A stretch of DNA of 64,000 nt from Mycolicibacterium cosmeticum (GTDB taxonomy: Bacteria > Actinomycetota > Actinomycetes > Mycobacteriales > Mycobacteriaceae), in the NCBI RefSeq assembly GCF_000613185.1, contig NZ_CCBB010000002.1, forward strand, positions 558,001 through 622,000, read 5' to 3'. The notes under the pieces were generated by a model. That model did not search any database and was not told where the DNA came from. It saw nothing but the letters and a program-made list of their open reading frames with translations. A program made the translations under genes and the position numbers. Every line of letters starts with the position of its first letter. Positions within the stretch are counted from its first letter, which is position 1. This document shows, piece by piece, positions 31,184-39,670 of this stretch.

Positions 31184-32732
31184 CTGAGGCTCCTTCCGCG
31201 CCACCCGGCGCCTGACCGATGGGCGAAAGTCCCTTGGTTGCAGGACCTTCCAGTAACGAACCGTCGGGTGCGAATCGCGAACCGTGCAACGGGCATTCCC
31301 ACGCCCGGTCGACGTTGTTCCACCGCACCACGCCACCCAGGTGCGGGCAGACCGCCGACACGGTGTGCCGGGCACCGTCTACCACACAGGTGGCGTGCGG
31401 TCTCCACAGCGGGCCGCTGACCACACCGCCACCGTCGAGTGGTGCCGATGCGCTCGACATGACCGGCGTCAACCAGCCTTTCGCAAGATTGATGCCGACT
31501 TCCAGGTTGTCCTTGACCGCCGTGGTCAACCCGGCCAGCTCGTGAGTGCTCCAGCTGCCGAACGCTTGCGACCAGTCCATCCGTCCGCCGAGGATGCGCG
31601 AGGACAGGGCCAGGGCGGCGGCCACCCCGTTGGTCATGCCCCATTTGTCGAATCCGGTCGCGACGAAGATGCGGTCGGTTTTCGGCAGCAGCGGACCGAC
31701 ATAGGGCAGTTCGGCGGCGGGGTGGTAGTCCTGCGCCGACCAGCGGTGCGTCTGGACGGCGCCCGGGTAGTGCAGCGCTGCCCAGCGGGCGAGTTCGTCG
31801 ACGGCGGCGGCCTCGTCACCGCCGCGGCCGACCGGATGGCCGGCGCCGCCCACGATCAGCTTGTCGCCCTCCGGGGTGGGGGCATAGCGCACCGATCGGG
31901 TGGGGGAGTCCACCGAGATGTACATCGACCGGGTGATGTCCCCGGGGACGTCGAAGGCCATGCAATAGGAGCGTTGCGCTTTGAGGCGCGCGAAGAACCC
32001 GCCCCGGTCCAGGATGGGCGTGCCGGTGGCCAGGACGCAGCGGTCGGCCCTGACGAAGAACTGCCGGTCCCGGGTGTCGTCGGCGGCGTGGCTCACCCGC
32101 AGGTCCACCCGCAGTGGCCCACTGCCGGATATCGAAGTGGCGCGCACGCCCTGCAGCACGGCACCGCCGTGCGCTTCGAGTTCCACCACCAGGCTGTCCA
32201 GAAACGGGATCGGGTCGATCTGGGCCTGATCGCGCAGCCGGACACCACCGGCGAACGGGAAGGGCACGTCGGCCGAATCCAGCCACTCGGGATCCAGGCC
32301 GGCACCGCGGCAGGCATCGAGCACCGCTCGCACCGTGGGCAGGCCCTGGGCGGTCTGCGCGTACGCGTGATCGTCCTCGCGCTGGGCGGTGAGGCCGTGG
32401 TCGGCGCAATGGCGCAGCAGCCAGTCTCGGCCCTCTTTGTTGCCCGTCACGTAGGCCTCCAGCACCGAGGTGCCATGTTTGGCCGCGATGCGGGCCAGTT
32501 TGCTGCCCTGGAGCAGGGTGACCTTGCCGGTGGTGTTACCGGTGGTGCCCGCACCGATGTGCCGGGCCTCCACCACGGTGACCCGCTTGCCCGCGCGGGC
32601 CAGCAGGACCGCCGTGGTGAGGCCGGTCAAACCGGCGCCGACGACGACCACGTCCACCGCTTCGGGTGTGGCTGTCAACTCCGGTGCCGGTGTCGCGGTC
32701 TCGATACGGTCGGTGGTCCACAGCGACGACAT
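31128..32732 (-). CDS. FAD oxidoreductase fused to a C-terminal Rieske domain
   Basis: 534 residues. The DAO-type FAD domain begins DVVVVGAGLTGLTTAVLLARA, with GNTTGKVTLLQGSKLA close behind and VATGFDKWGMTNGVAAALA near the substrate side. The last 90 residues are a Rieske [2Fe-2S] domain with ligands in AVCPHLGGVV and WECPLHGSRF. This two-domain layout is known in mycobacteria, but the substrate is not settled. The last 50 or so residues after LLEGPATKGLSP overlap the dehydrogenase start, and the two genes are probably cotranscribed. Confidence 0.85.
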   Translation of the reverse strand: MSSLWTTDRIETATPAPELTATPEAVDVVVVGAGLTGLTTAVLLARAGKRVTVVEARHIGAGTTGNTTGKVTLLQGSKLARIAAKHGTSVLEAYVTGNKEGRDWLLRHCADHGLTAQREDDHAYAQTAQGLPTVRAVLDACRGAGLDPEWLDSADVPFPFAGGVRLRDQAQIDPIPFLDSLVVELEAHGGAVLQGVRATSISGSGPLRVDLRVSHAADDTRDRQFFVRADRCVLATGTPILDRGGFFARLKAQRSYCMAFDVPGDITRSMYISVDSPTRSVRYAPTPEGDKLIVGGAGHPVGRGGDEAAAVDELARWAALHYPGAVQTHRWSAQDYHPAAELPYVGPLLPKTDRIFVATGFDKWGMTNGVAAALALSSRILGGRMDWSQAFGSWSTHELAGLTTAVKDNLEVGINLAKGWLTPVMSSASAPLDGGGVVSGPLWRPHATCVVDGARHTVSAVCPHLGGVVRWNNVDRAWECPLHGSRFAPDGSLLEGPATKGLSPIGQAPGGAEGASDASGELARKTGRPRGDLP

Positions 32733-32773
32733 GCGCTGTGCTTACCCGGTCGCCGGGTCGTCAAACGCGCCAG

Positions 32774-33040
32774 TCAGCATCGCAACTTGTGCGGTGCGGT
32801 CGGCACCGCTCGTGGTCCCCGATGGTGGCGTCGCGCCGAGGCGGCCACGGCCGTGGTCCGGCCATCGGCTTCGAGCATGGTGACGTCCCAGCCGGCGGCC
32901 ACCAGGGCGGCCGCTGCGGTGACGCCGTGGCGGCCGGTGCCGATGACGACGGCGTCGGGTGTGTTGATGGGTGGCAAGGGAGAGCACTTCCTGATCGGTG
33001 TCTGCACGTTGGGTGTGCCGGAATCGCCCGTGGCGAGCAC
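32774..33040 (-). pseudogene. Remnant of an FAD/NAD-binding oxidoreductase N terminus
   Basis: An 88-codon frame holds one Rossmann dinucleotide fold, PDAVVIGTGRHGVTAAAALV followed by AAGWDVTMLEADGRT. The order and spacing are those of phytoene-desaturase-like or amine oxidase-like flavoproteins. The rest of the protein is absent and the reading continues into low-complexity Arg/His codons. It is most likely the stump of a deleted gene next to the intact FAD-Rieske gene. Confidence 0.55.
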
Positions 33041-33097
33041 CCGTGGTACCTCGTGTGGGCTGCGGTAAACCCATGAGGGCGAGCCGGGCCCGGTGTG

Positions 33098-33442
33098 CTA
33101 CCTCACATCAGGGACAGTCGTGAGGCAGCCGCCGGCGGCCCGCCATTGGATCAACCCGCCGCTCATGTTGACCGCGTCGAAGCCGTTCTCCACCAACAGA
33201 TTTGCCGCACCCGCCGAGCGCAGGCCGCCGGTGCAGAAGGCAATGAGCAACCTGTCCTCCGGCAACTCGAGGCAGCGCTGTGGCAGCGCTTCCAGTGGAA
33301 TGTGCACGGCACCCGGAATATGCACCCGGTTCCATTCGAAATCGCGCCGGACATCCACCACGAGCGCGCCCTCGGCCACCAGTCGGACCGCCTCGGATGC
33401 GCTGACCGCGGGCGGGCGCTTGAGGAAATGGCGAAAACTCAT
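33098..33442 (-). CDS. Single-domain rhodanese-like protein
   Basis: 114 residues. The rhodanese fold is seen in EAVRLVAEGALVVDVRRDFE then HIPGAVHIPLEALPQ. The active-site loop is IAFCTGGLRSAGAANLL with the catalytic Cys. It moves sulfur through a Cys persulfide, for example from thiosulfate to cyanide or a thiol. The ATG overlaps the preceding stop by four bases. It is the last gene of a three-gene overlapping operon with two small membrane proteins, which may link sulfur handling to the envelope. Confidence 0.85.
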   Translation of the reverse strand: MSFRHFLKRPPAVSASEAVRLVAEGALVVDVRRDFEWNRVHIPGAVHIPLEALPQRCLELPEDRLLIAFCTGGLRSAGAANLLVENGFDAVNMSGGLIQWRAAGGCLTTVPDVR

Positions 33443-33705
33443 CGATTGGTCGCCTCCCACCGCACGTTCATCATGGTGAGGGGGCCGCTGAGCACGGGTA
33501 TCACGGCTGCGACGCGGGTTCGCGCAGCCAACCCGCGGCCCAGCAGCGCGGTGACCGCCACCGCGAGATAGAGCGCCCCGTGCATGGGCCCCAACACGCC
33601 CGCCACCGTCCGGTCGTGCACCGTGCCGAGATTGATCAGCAGGGCCAGCACGCTGGCGAACTCGAGGAGGGAGAGCACCCCGAGGGTGCGCAGCAGCGGG
33701 TTCAT
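33439..33705 (-). CDS. Small membrane protein, three helices
   Basis: 88 residues: hydrophobic segments TLGVLSLLEFASVLALLINL, GALYLAVAVTALLG and RVAAVIPVLSGPL. It recalls small DUF3817-like proteins (LGPMHGALYLA). Start and stop overlap both neighbours by four bases, so the three genes form a coupled unit. No activity known. Confidence 0.65.
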   Translation of the reverse strand: MNPLLRTLGVLSLLEFASVLALLINLGTVHDRTVAGVLGPMHGALYLAVAVTALLGRGLAARTRVAAVIPVLSGPLTMMNVRWEATNR

Positions 33706-34142
33706 CCGAGATGCGCCCCGGGCCGCACCACCATGAGGATGACGACGAGCGCCCACAGCAGGTTGAAGATGCCGGCCAGCATGCCGAGCCGCCGCAGCGC
33801 GGTAGCGGCGGGGGGCGCGTCCAGCGCCTCGCGTTGCCGGGGCGCGATCTGCAGTGCGAGCAGGCCGCCGGCGGCCGCCGTCAGCACCATCGCGACGATG
33901 ATCCAGATTTCGGTGGCCCGGCCCTGCACCATCGCGAGCAGCACACCGACCAGTGGCACCACCAGCGCGAGCGTGCCGTAGACCCGGGTGATGCGGTACA
34001 GCATCGCGGCGATATCGGCGTTGCCGTGCCCGCCCTCGCCGGCCACCGGAGCGAAGCGGGGAAACAGACTGGTGGACACGGCGATTGGGCCCACGAACAG
34101 GATGCCGGCCAGCACGTGTACCGACAGCAAGAGGGATTCCAC
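33702..34142 (-). CDS. Four-helix membrane protein, DUF2269-like
   Basis: 146 residues with four helices (LLLSVHVLAGILFVGPIAV, RVYGTLALVVPLVGVLLAMV, IWIIVAMVLTAAAGGLLAL, LAGIFNLLWALVVILMVV). The HVLAGILFVG start with a conserved His resembles DUF2269 or CopD-like proteins that may bind haem or metal. It starts with GTG directly next to a palindromic operator, so its mRNA may be leaderless. First gene of the rhodanese operon. Confidence 0.65.
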   Translation of the reverse strand: MESLLLSVHVLAGILFVGPIAVSTSLFPRFAPVAGEGGHGNADIAAMLYRITRVYGTLALVVPLVGVLLAMVQGRATEIWIIVAMVLTAAAGGLLALQIAPRQREALDAPPAATALRRLGMLAGIFNLLWALVVILMVVRPGAHLG

Positions 34143-34165
34143 AACCTTCAGGTTAACTGAAGGTT
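34143..34165. promoter_or_regulatory. Palindromic operator touching the start of the rhodanese operon
   Basis: Perfect 9-bp arms, AACCTTCAG and CTGAAGGTT, separated by GTTAA. It touches the GTG start of the membrane protein gene at 34142 and ends ten bases before the stop of the MarR gene. A bound protein would block the operon promoter; the MarR regulator next door is the natural candidate. Confidence 0.75.
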
Positions 34166-34175
34166 GGCCGGGAGG

Positions 34176-34595
34176 CTACTCCGGCGGGGTCACCATCCGC
34201 GCGAAGCCGGCCCGCAGCGCCTCGGTCAGTTCTGGATGCTGGACGGCGAACTCGGCGTCGAGCCCACCGACCACCTCCGCGGCCCTGGCCAGGAGCGACT
34301 CGGCCTCGGCGGTGGTACGCAAGGTGGACGCGGCGCCCGCGTGGGACGTCCCGTCGTCGACCAGTCCGGCCTCGACCAAGGCCGCCACCGCGGCGTGGGC
34401 GCTCTGCACCGTGATACGAGAACGACGGGCCAGCTCGCTGAACGAGATTCCCGGCGTCCTGCGGATGTGCCCCAGCAGGCCGTACTTGCGGATCGTCAAT
34501 CCGAGCGGTTTGAGCGCCTCGGTGAACGCCGCCTCCCAGACCCGGCTGACGGTGAGGAGCCCGACGGTCGGGCTGAACGGAGGCGGCTCGGCCAT
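34176..34595 (-). CDS. MarR-family regulator
   Basis: 139 residues of winged-helix type. The recognition region reads TPGISFSELARRSRITVQSA followed by HAAVAALVEAGLVDD, and flanking dimer helices are present. It lies upstream of the rhodanese operon on the same strand, with a 23-bp palindrome between them. It probably controls that operon and perhaps itself by read-through. The inducer is unknown; oxidants or sulfur species are possible given the rhodanese. Confidence 0.82.
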   Translation of the reverse strand: MAEPPPFSPTVGLLTVSRVWEAAFTEALKPLGLTIRKYGLLGHIRRTPGISFSELARRSRITVQSAHAAVAALVEAGLVDDGTSHAGAASTLRTTAEAESLLARAAEVVGGLDAEFAVQHPELTEALRAGFARMVTPPE

Positions 34596-34804
34596 GCAGG
34601 CAGGTTACTCGGCCCGTGCCGACCGGCCGGCAAGGTCGTCACCCACGCCCTCCCGACCGCACCGAACCCGCTGCCACACTTCGAGGTTCGTGAGCGGGAC
34701 GGGATGATCGAGGTGCTCGCACCGCCACCGCCGAGCCAACCGGCATGACGGGCGTGATTTAGTGATCCGGTGACCGTTGCAACATTGCGCTTTTCGGGCC
34801 GGCG

Positions 34805-35692
34805 GTGAGCGCACGCGGCTGGCTGCTGTTCGCGGCGATGAGTGTGATCTGGGGCATCCCGTATCTACTGATCAAAATCGCGCTGGAGGGGCTGTCGGTA
34901 CCCGTGCTGGTACTGGCCCGCACGTTGATCGGCGCCGCGGTGCTGCTGCCGCTTGCGGTGTCACGGGCCAACATCGCGAGCGTCATCGCACACTGGAAAC
35001 CGTTGCTGGCCTTCGCCTTCTTCGAGATCATCGCGGCGTGGCTGCTGCTCTCCAACGCCGAACATCACCTCAGCAGTTCCACGACGGGCCTGCTCATCGC
35101 CGCGTCGCCGATCATCGCTACGGTGCTGGACCGGATCACCGGAAGCACACATCATCTCGGTGCCGGCCGACTGGCCGGGTTGGTGGTCGGCATCGTCGGC
35201 GTGGCGGTGCTGGCGGGGCCGGGCCTGTCCGGCGGGGGAGCCTGGCCCATCGCCCAGGTGCTGTTGGTGGCCACCTGTTATGCAATTGCCCCGCTGATCG
35301 CCGCGCGGCACCTCACCGACGTCCCGGCCCTGCCGCTGACCGCGAGCTGTCTCGCCGTCGCCGCACTGGTGTACGCCGTGCCGGCGGCGTTGCGGTGGCC
35401 GACCGACATGCCGAGCACGCGGGTGCTCGTGGCGACCGTTCTGCTCGCCGTGGTCTGCACGGCGCTCGCCTTCATCGTGTTCTTCGCCTTGATCCGCGAA
35501 GTCGGCCCGACCCGCGCGCTGGTGTTCACCTACGTGAATCCGGCGGTGGCGCTGGTGGCCGGCGTGGTCGTCCTCGCCGAGCCCCTCACGGTGTTCAACG
35601 TGGCCGGCCTGGCGCTCATCCTGGTGGGCTCGGTGCTGGCCACCCGTCGCTCGGCGGGGGAGCCGGTGCCCGCGCCGCCGGCCGCCGGTTGA
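34805..35692 (+). CDS. EamA-type membrane transporter (DMT superfamily), second copy
   Basis: 295 residues with ten helices in two EamA repeats (MSVIWGIPYLLIKIALEG, SSTTGLLIAASPIIATVLDR, LVFTYVNPAVALVAGVVVLA). It likely exports a small metabolite. Start GTG. It differs clearly from the RhtA-like protein at 3536 and belongs to the plain EamA group. Confidence 0.82.
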   Translation: MSARGWLLFAAMSVIWGIPYLLIKIALEGLSVPVLVLARTLIGAAVLLPLAVSRANIASVIAHWKPLLAFAFFEIIAAWLLLSNAEHHLSSSTTGLLIAASPIIATVLDRITGSTHHLGAGRLAGLVVGIVGVAVLAGPGLSGGGAWPIAQVLLVATCYAIAPLIAARHLTDVPALPLTASCLAVAALVYAVPAALRWPTDMPSTRVLVATVLLAVVCTALAFIVFFALIREVGPTRALVFTYVNPAVALVAGVVVLAEPLTVFNVAGLALILVGSVLATRRSAGEPVPAPPAAG

Positions 35693-35702
35693 CCGCTCCG
35701 GG

Positions 35703-36212
35703 CTAGGGCCGTCGCGTCACGGGATGGACCTGCAGCCGGCAGGTCTCGATATGGGTGGCGACGGTGATCGGATCGGTGGTGTCCGGCGGGATGACGTGCA
35801 AGTCGGTGTATGTGGGGCACGGGTGGTCGGGATCGGCGCTGTCGACCGCCGCCCCTTCGACGACGGCATAGCCGGGCTGCCCAGCGGATACCGACACGAC
35901 CGGCGGCGTATCAGGTGCCGCCCCACCCATGTAGCCCGCGCGCGTCCAGTCCGCTTGGACCACCGGTCCGCCGGACCCGGACACGACACCCGGGTAACCC
36001 GTCAGTGTGCAGGGTGCGCCGGCCACCAGGCTGAACACCAGCAGCACCCTGCGGTGTCCGGCGGCGGCTTGCTCGCCGCCGTTGCTCACCTGGAGCTGCC
36101 CGACCGAGCACGCCTGCGGGGTGCCGGCCCGGGCAACCGCTCCGGAACCGAAGGAGAGCATTGCCGCCAATCCGAGGGTGATCGGGATGGCTTTCGCTGC
36201 AGCGTGTTTCAT
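35703..36212 (-). CDS. Secreted DUF4232-type protein
   Basis: 169 residues. A Sec signal (AIPITLGLAAMLSFGSGAVARAG) is followed by a DUF4232-like domain: CSVGQLQVSNGGEQAAAGHR, LVFSLVAGAPCTLTGYPGVV, then CPTYTDLHVIPPDTTDPI and a last Cys. Such domains are beta-rich envelope modules of unknown role in actinobacteria. The ATG overlaps the stop of the preceding lipoprotein gene by four bases, so the two are cotranscribed. Confidence 0.75.
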   Translation of the reverse strand: MKHAAAKAIPITLGLAAMLSFGSGAVARAGTPQACSVGQLQVSNGGEQAAAGHRRVLLVFSLVAGAPCTLTGYPGVVSGSGGPVVQADWTRAGYMGGAAPDTPPVVSVSAGQPGYAVVEGAAVDSADPDHPCPTYTDLHVIPPDTTDPITVATHIETCRLQVHPVTRRP

Positions 36213-37510
36213 GACCGGCCCGGCTCCGGATAGAGGATGGCCTCGGTGACACCACCGCCGTTGACGGACGGGCCGAGCAGCACGGTCGAGGAGTTGGTGG
36301 CCGGGTCGTAACTCACCAGCGCCGTCCCACCGCCGCACCCCAGGTGGCCGTGTAGCACCAGCTTGTCGGCGGTCGCCCCGATCACGAAAACGCTGTCGGA
36401 CATGCCGGGAACGTCCACCCGGGTGGTGTGGCCGTCGGCCGTCAGGCGAGACAGGAAAGCGGTGCCGCAGGCGCCGGCGGATTGAAGGAACGTTCCGGTG
36501 GGCAGTTCCCACGCGATCCCGTCGCCGAGGTCCCCGCCGAAACCGGGATCATCACCCTGACCGGAGTTGAGCGCGGTGAGCGGGGTGGCGGTGCCGCCGT
36601 CGAGGGGCACCCGCCACAACTGGGTGGCAGAGCCGTGTTCGGCCGAGCAATCGGCCAGCACCACCTCGGCTGCCCACCAGCGCACCGGCGCACAGGCGGC
36701 GTTGGCCATCGGCGTCGGGAGCGTCCGCAGGATTGTGCCGTCGTTGCCCACGACGACGAGGCTGTCGTCGCTGCGGGGGACGAGTTCGTTGCCGAGGTTG
36801 GCGGTCGCGAGCACGAGTCGCGTCCCGTCCGGTGAGGCGAGGTAGCGGCCGCTGAACTGGCCGGCGCCGCCGAGCTCGTCGGTCGGGTACCGCTGCTGCA
36901 CGGTGCCGTCCAGGCCGATGCGCGTCAGTGTCCCCGGCGTGCCGCCCATGAACGGTGTGGAGACCAGCAGCGCCTGCCCGGTGGGCCGGGTGAAGCGGGG
37001 ATAGCCCTGGGCCGCGATGGTGGTCTGGGTGCCGGTGTGCAGATCGACCGCGATGATCTTCGACGGCCCGGGATACTCGGTGGATGTGAACAGTGCCGTA
37101 CTGCCGTCACCGGACCAGTCCGTCAACCGGAGCCGGGCGTCGGCGCCCGCCAAGGTGGCGATCGTATAGCGGTTGCCTGCGGGGTCCACCAGAAACAGTG
37201 TGGTGGTGGCGGTTTCGGGATCCGCCTCGCCGGGCGCACGCTGTTCACCGGGGCGATGGGCCGTGACCGGGCTCCAGGTGGCCAGTGTCCAGCCGGCTCC
37301 GACCTGGTCCCAGGGAACCTCGCCGATGGCGGCCGCACCCTCCCGCGCGGCGACCGGCGCGGCAGGCGCCGGTGCCGGTGTGCGGGCCGAGGTCGCCGCC
37401 CCGGGTGGTGGTGCCGTCGGTGTCGACGTCTCCGAGGTGCATCCGGCCGCCAACACCGCCGCGGCGACGGCAACGGTCAGCTGGATGCCTACCCGCGATG
37501 TACGGATCAT
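36209..37510 (-). CDS. Lipoprotein with TolB-like beta-propeller repeats
   Basis: 433 residues. The N terminus (IQLTVAVAAAVLAAGCTSE) has a lipobox, then a Pro/Ala-rich linker. The main part holds repeated strands of propeller type: TLFLVDPAGNRYTIATLAG, LRLTDWSGDGSTALFTSTEY, KIIAVDLHTGTQTTIAAQGY, YLASPDGTRLVLATANLG. It is probably a periplasmic or surface protein that binds a partner. It starts the operon with the DUF4232 protein. Function not known. Confidence 0.7.
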   Translation of the reverse strand: MIRTSRVGIQLTVAVAAAVLAAGCTSETSTPTAPPPGAATSARTPAPAPAAPVAAREGAAAIGEVPWDQVGAGWTLATWSPVTAHRPGEQRAPGEADPETATTTLFLVDPAGNRYTIATLAGADARLRLTDWSGDGSTALFTSTEYPGPSKIIAVDLHTGTQTTIAAQGYPRFTRPTGQALLVSTPFMGGTPGTLTRIGLDGTVQQRYPTDELGGAGQFSGRYLASPDGTRLVLATANLGNELVPRSDDSLVVVGNDGTILRTLPTPMANAACAPVRWWAAEVVLADCSAEHGSATQLWRVPLDGGTATPLTALNSGQGDDPGFGGDLGDGIAWELPTGTFLQSAGACGTAFLSRLTADGHTTRVDVPGMSDSVFVIGATADKLVLHGHLGCGGGTALVSYDPATNSSTVLLGPSVNGGGVTEAILYPEPGRS

Positions 37511-37633
37511 GCTGGTGCTCCTCGGTGCGATGTGGTCACTGGTCCCGATGGTGCGGCAGCCGGCTTGACGGATTCTTGGATCCTTGACGCGCGCCGATAC
37601 GATCGGCTCGCGCCCGTCCGGGCGACCGCGTCG

Positions 37634-38113
37634 TCAGCCGAGCTCGTAGGCATCACGGGACACCCGGAAGAAGTGCCCACCGGCGGTGTCGGTGCAGGTC
37701 ACGCCGGTGGGTTCGCTGCGGCAGGTGAGGGTCCCCACGGTGTGGGCTTGCCCGTACGCGAGCGGGGCCGGCGCGTATTGGCCGGTGAAGAAGATCTGGC
37801 TCATCACGAATCCCAGGCAGGGGGCTTGGCCCTGGCTGAGCTGGACATCGTCACCGCCGGGTTCGCCGATGGCGCCGGGCAGGTAGGCCAGCGGGCAATA
37901 CCCGGTGGCCGGTGCTGCCCAGGCGTGGTTTTGCACCTTGCACCAGGCGTACCCCGTGCCGTCGGCGCGGCTGTCCATATGGCAGGCGATGTTCCCCGAC
38001 GGGGACAGGAACTGGAAACGGTCGCTGGGTTCGGCGTGTGCGGTTGCCAGTGCGGTGGCGGTCAGTGCCGCGGAGGCGATCAGCGCGGATGTGGCGGCCT
38101 TCATCGTGGTCAT
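37634..38113 (-). CDS. Secreted DUF6636-type protein
   Basis: 159 residues with a signal peptide (SALIASAALTATALATAHA) and the DUF6636 pattern FQFLSPSGNIACHMDSR. Six conserved cysteines follow, including YAWCKVQNH, GYCPLAY and LTCRSEPTGVTCTD, then HFFRVSRDAYEL at the end. The family is common in mycobacteria; its task is unknown. The cysteines suggest a disulfide-stabilised extracellular fold. Confidence 0.75.
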   Translation of the reverse strand: MTTMKAATSALIASAALTATALATAHAEPSDRFQFLSPSGNIACHMDSRADGTGYAWCKVQNHAWAAPATGYCPLAYLPGAIGEPGGDDVQLSQGQAPCLGFVMSQIFFTGQYAPAPLAYGQAHTVGTLTCRSEPTGVTCTDTAGGHFFRVSRDAYELG

Positions 38114-38172
38114 GGACCGAGTAAAGGCCGTCCGGCCGGCTTACCGATCACAAACAGCCGACATGGCCGGCC

Positions 38173-39000
38173 TCAGACAGCTTCACCGTCGGAGACCGAG
38201 GTGAGCCGCTCGACCAGGTCGACGGCCACCGCGCGCAGCGGGACGTTGGTGTCCTGGCTCTCGCGGCGCAGGCGGTCGAAGGCTTCGTCGGCACTGATGC
38301 CATGGATGGCCATCAACATGCCTTTGGCCTGTTCGATCGGGGCCCGCGTCTCCAGTGCCCGCTGCAGCCCGGTGGCCACGTCACGGGCCGAGCGGTACCG
38401 CGTGAAGTCGCCGATGGCGCGCGACACCGATTCGGTGAGCAGGTCCAGTACCTCGGCATCGAAGCTGTCGAACGCCGATCGGGAGCGGCCGTAGAGGTTG
38501 AGTGATCCGAGGGTCTGATCCGCGGTCACCAGCGGCGCGGCCAGGAAGCTGCGGATGCCTTCGGCTCGGGCGGCGGCGGCGAACTGCGGCCAGGTGGCCG
38601 CCGCCTCCTCCGCATCGACGAGCATGATCTGGCGGGTTCGCGCGGCCTCCAGGCACGGGCCCACGCCACTGTCGTATTGCTCGGTGTCCACTCGAAGGGT
38701 GCGCTGGTCGGTGTGCACGGCGGTGTAGGTGCGTCCGCCCAGGTCAATGGTGACGCCGGTGCTGTCGGCTCCTGGAATGGCCTCCTGCGCGATCTGGGCG
38801 AGATTCTGCAGCAGGCTCAGCAGTTCGTCCTCGTCGGCGACGCTGCGGTTGACCGCCAGCAGCATCCGGCCAAGCTCGGTGGCGCTGATCTGCTGCACGC
38901 CGACGGCCGCCGCGACCACCAGGTCCGCCGCTTCACCGGCGTCCTGGTTGGCCGCCGCTGCCGGCAGCGAGGCATCGGTGCGCCGATCGGAGGACGTCAT
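38173..39000 (-). CDS. GAF-ANTAR response regulator
   Basis: 275 residues. A GAF sensor domain spans about residues 40-190 (LLSLLQNLAQIAQEAIPGAD, YDSGVGPCLEAARTRQIM, SFLAAPLVTADQTLGSLNLY). An ANTAR RNA-binding domain is at about 205-262 (RAPIEQAKGMLMAIHGISAD, DEAFDRLRRESQDTN). ANTAR proteins bind paired hexaloop RNA hairpins and prevent termination. No such hairpin pair was noticed close by, so the target lies elsewhere. The start MTSSDRRTDA begins just upstream of conserved sequence. Confidence 0.88.
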   Translation of the reverse strand: MTSSDRRTDASLPAAAANQDAGEAADLVVAAAVGVQQISATELGRMLLAVNRSVADEDELLSLLQNLAQIAQEAIPGADSTGVTIDLGGRTYTAVHTDQRTLRVDTEQYDSGVGPCLEAARTRQIMLVDAEEAAATWPQFAAAARAEGIRSFLAAPLVTADQTLGSLNLYGRSRSAFDSFDAEVLDLLTESVSRAIGDFTRYRSARDVATGLQRALETRAPIEQAKGMLMAIHGISADEAFDRLRRESQDTNVPLRAVAVDLVERLTSVSDGEAV

Positions 39001-39308
39001 CCAGTCAGTGTGGCACAGCCGGTACCCTCCGAACGAGCCGCAGTAGGGCTGCTGACCTGCGGCGGCCCGGTCCCGGGGGCCGCTTGGACAGGTCGTGACG
39101 GCACGGCCCAATCCGCGGGGAACATGCATGATTCGTCGCATCATTCGCGAATCATCCTGTTGTGCTGCTGTATTCAGCGTTCTATGAGGACGCAATGAAC
39201 GTCATGTGCGGATGGTGTGGTGTGGATTCCCTATGAGTCCGGGAAAGGCGGGTGATCTTGACCTTAGGGTTAACGCGGATGAACCGAATGGCAAAGGAGG
39301 CTTGATCC
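39001..39308. other. Intergenic region without a gene
   Basis: 308 bases between the divergent GAF-ANTAR and small secreted protein genes. No coding frame with homology is seen. It holds a 10-bp palindrome, ATTCGCGAAT, near 39142-39151 and a good ribosome site (AAAGGAGG) at its right end for the next gene. Promoters for both genes must lie here. Confidence 0.6.
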
Positions 39309-39632
39309 GTGAGGAACGTTTCGGCATGCGTAGGTGTGGTCGTTGCAGGGTTCGGCGTGGGACTGCACGCCAGCGGATCAGCTTCTGCCGCACCATCTTC
39401 GGAGTTATCCGCCCGTGACACCATCAGCCAGTTGGAGAGCGAGGGGTATCGGGTGATCGTGAGTAGGGTGGGCAGTGGATCGATGGACGACTGTTCGGTC
39501 AGCGCCGTCCGGCAGGGCCGCTCGGTGACCGGGCCCCAGCCGCCGCTGGCCACTGCGGGTATGACGGTTCTGGGCCCCGGGCAGGTGCTGCAGTACACGA
39601 CGATGCACGTGGATCTGGTGTGCAAGCGCTGA
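39309..39632 (+). CDS. Small secreted protein of unknown function
   Basis: 107 residues. A signal peptide (VSACVGVVVAGFGVGLHASG, cleavage near SASAA) precedes a short domain with TISQLESEGYRVIVSRVGSG and cysteines in DDCSVSAVR and HVDLVCK. This pattern is common in small exported mycobacterial proteins of unknown role. It starts with GTG nine bases after AAAGGAGG. Confidence 0.7.
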   Translation: MRNVSACVGVVVAGFGVGLHASGSASAAPSSELSARDTISQLESEGYRVIVSRVGSGSMDDCSVSAVRQGRSVTGPQPPLATAGMTVLGPGQVLQYTTMHVDLVCKR

Positions 39633-39670
39633 GGTGATCCGCGTCCGGCCGTCGACTGGGGCAGATCCGC

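Noticed and set aside
34640-34748. Short plus-strand frame ending LPHFEVRERDGMIEVLAPPP
   Set aside because: It resembles the end of a Rieske ferredoxin, but no iron-sulfur ligands precede it and it is too short to call.
39182-39625. Minus-strand frame over the small secreted protein gene
   Set aside because: The plus-strand frame has a signal peptide, paired cysteines and a strong ribosome site; the minus frame has none.
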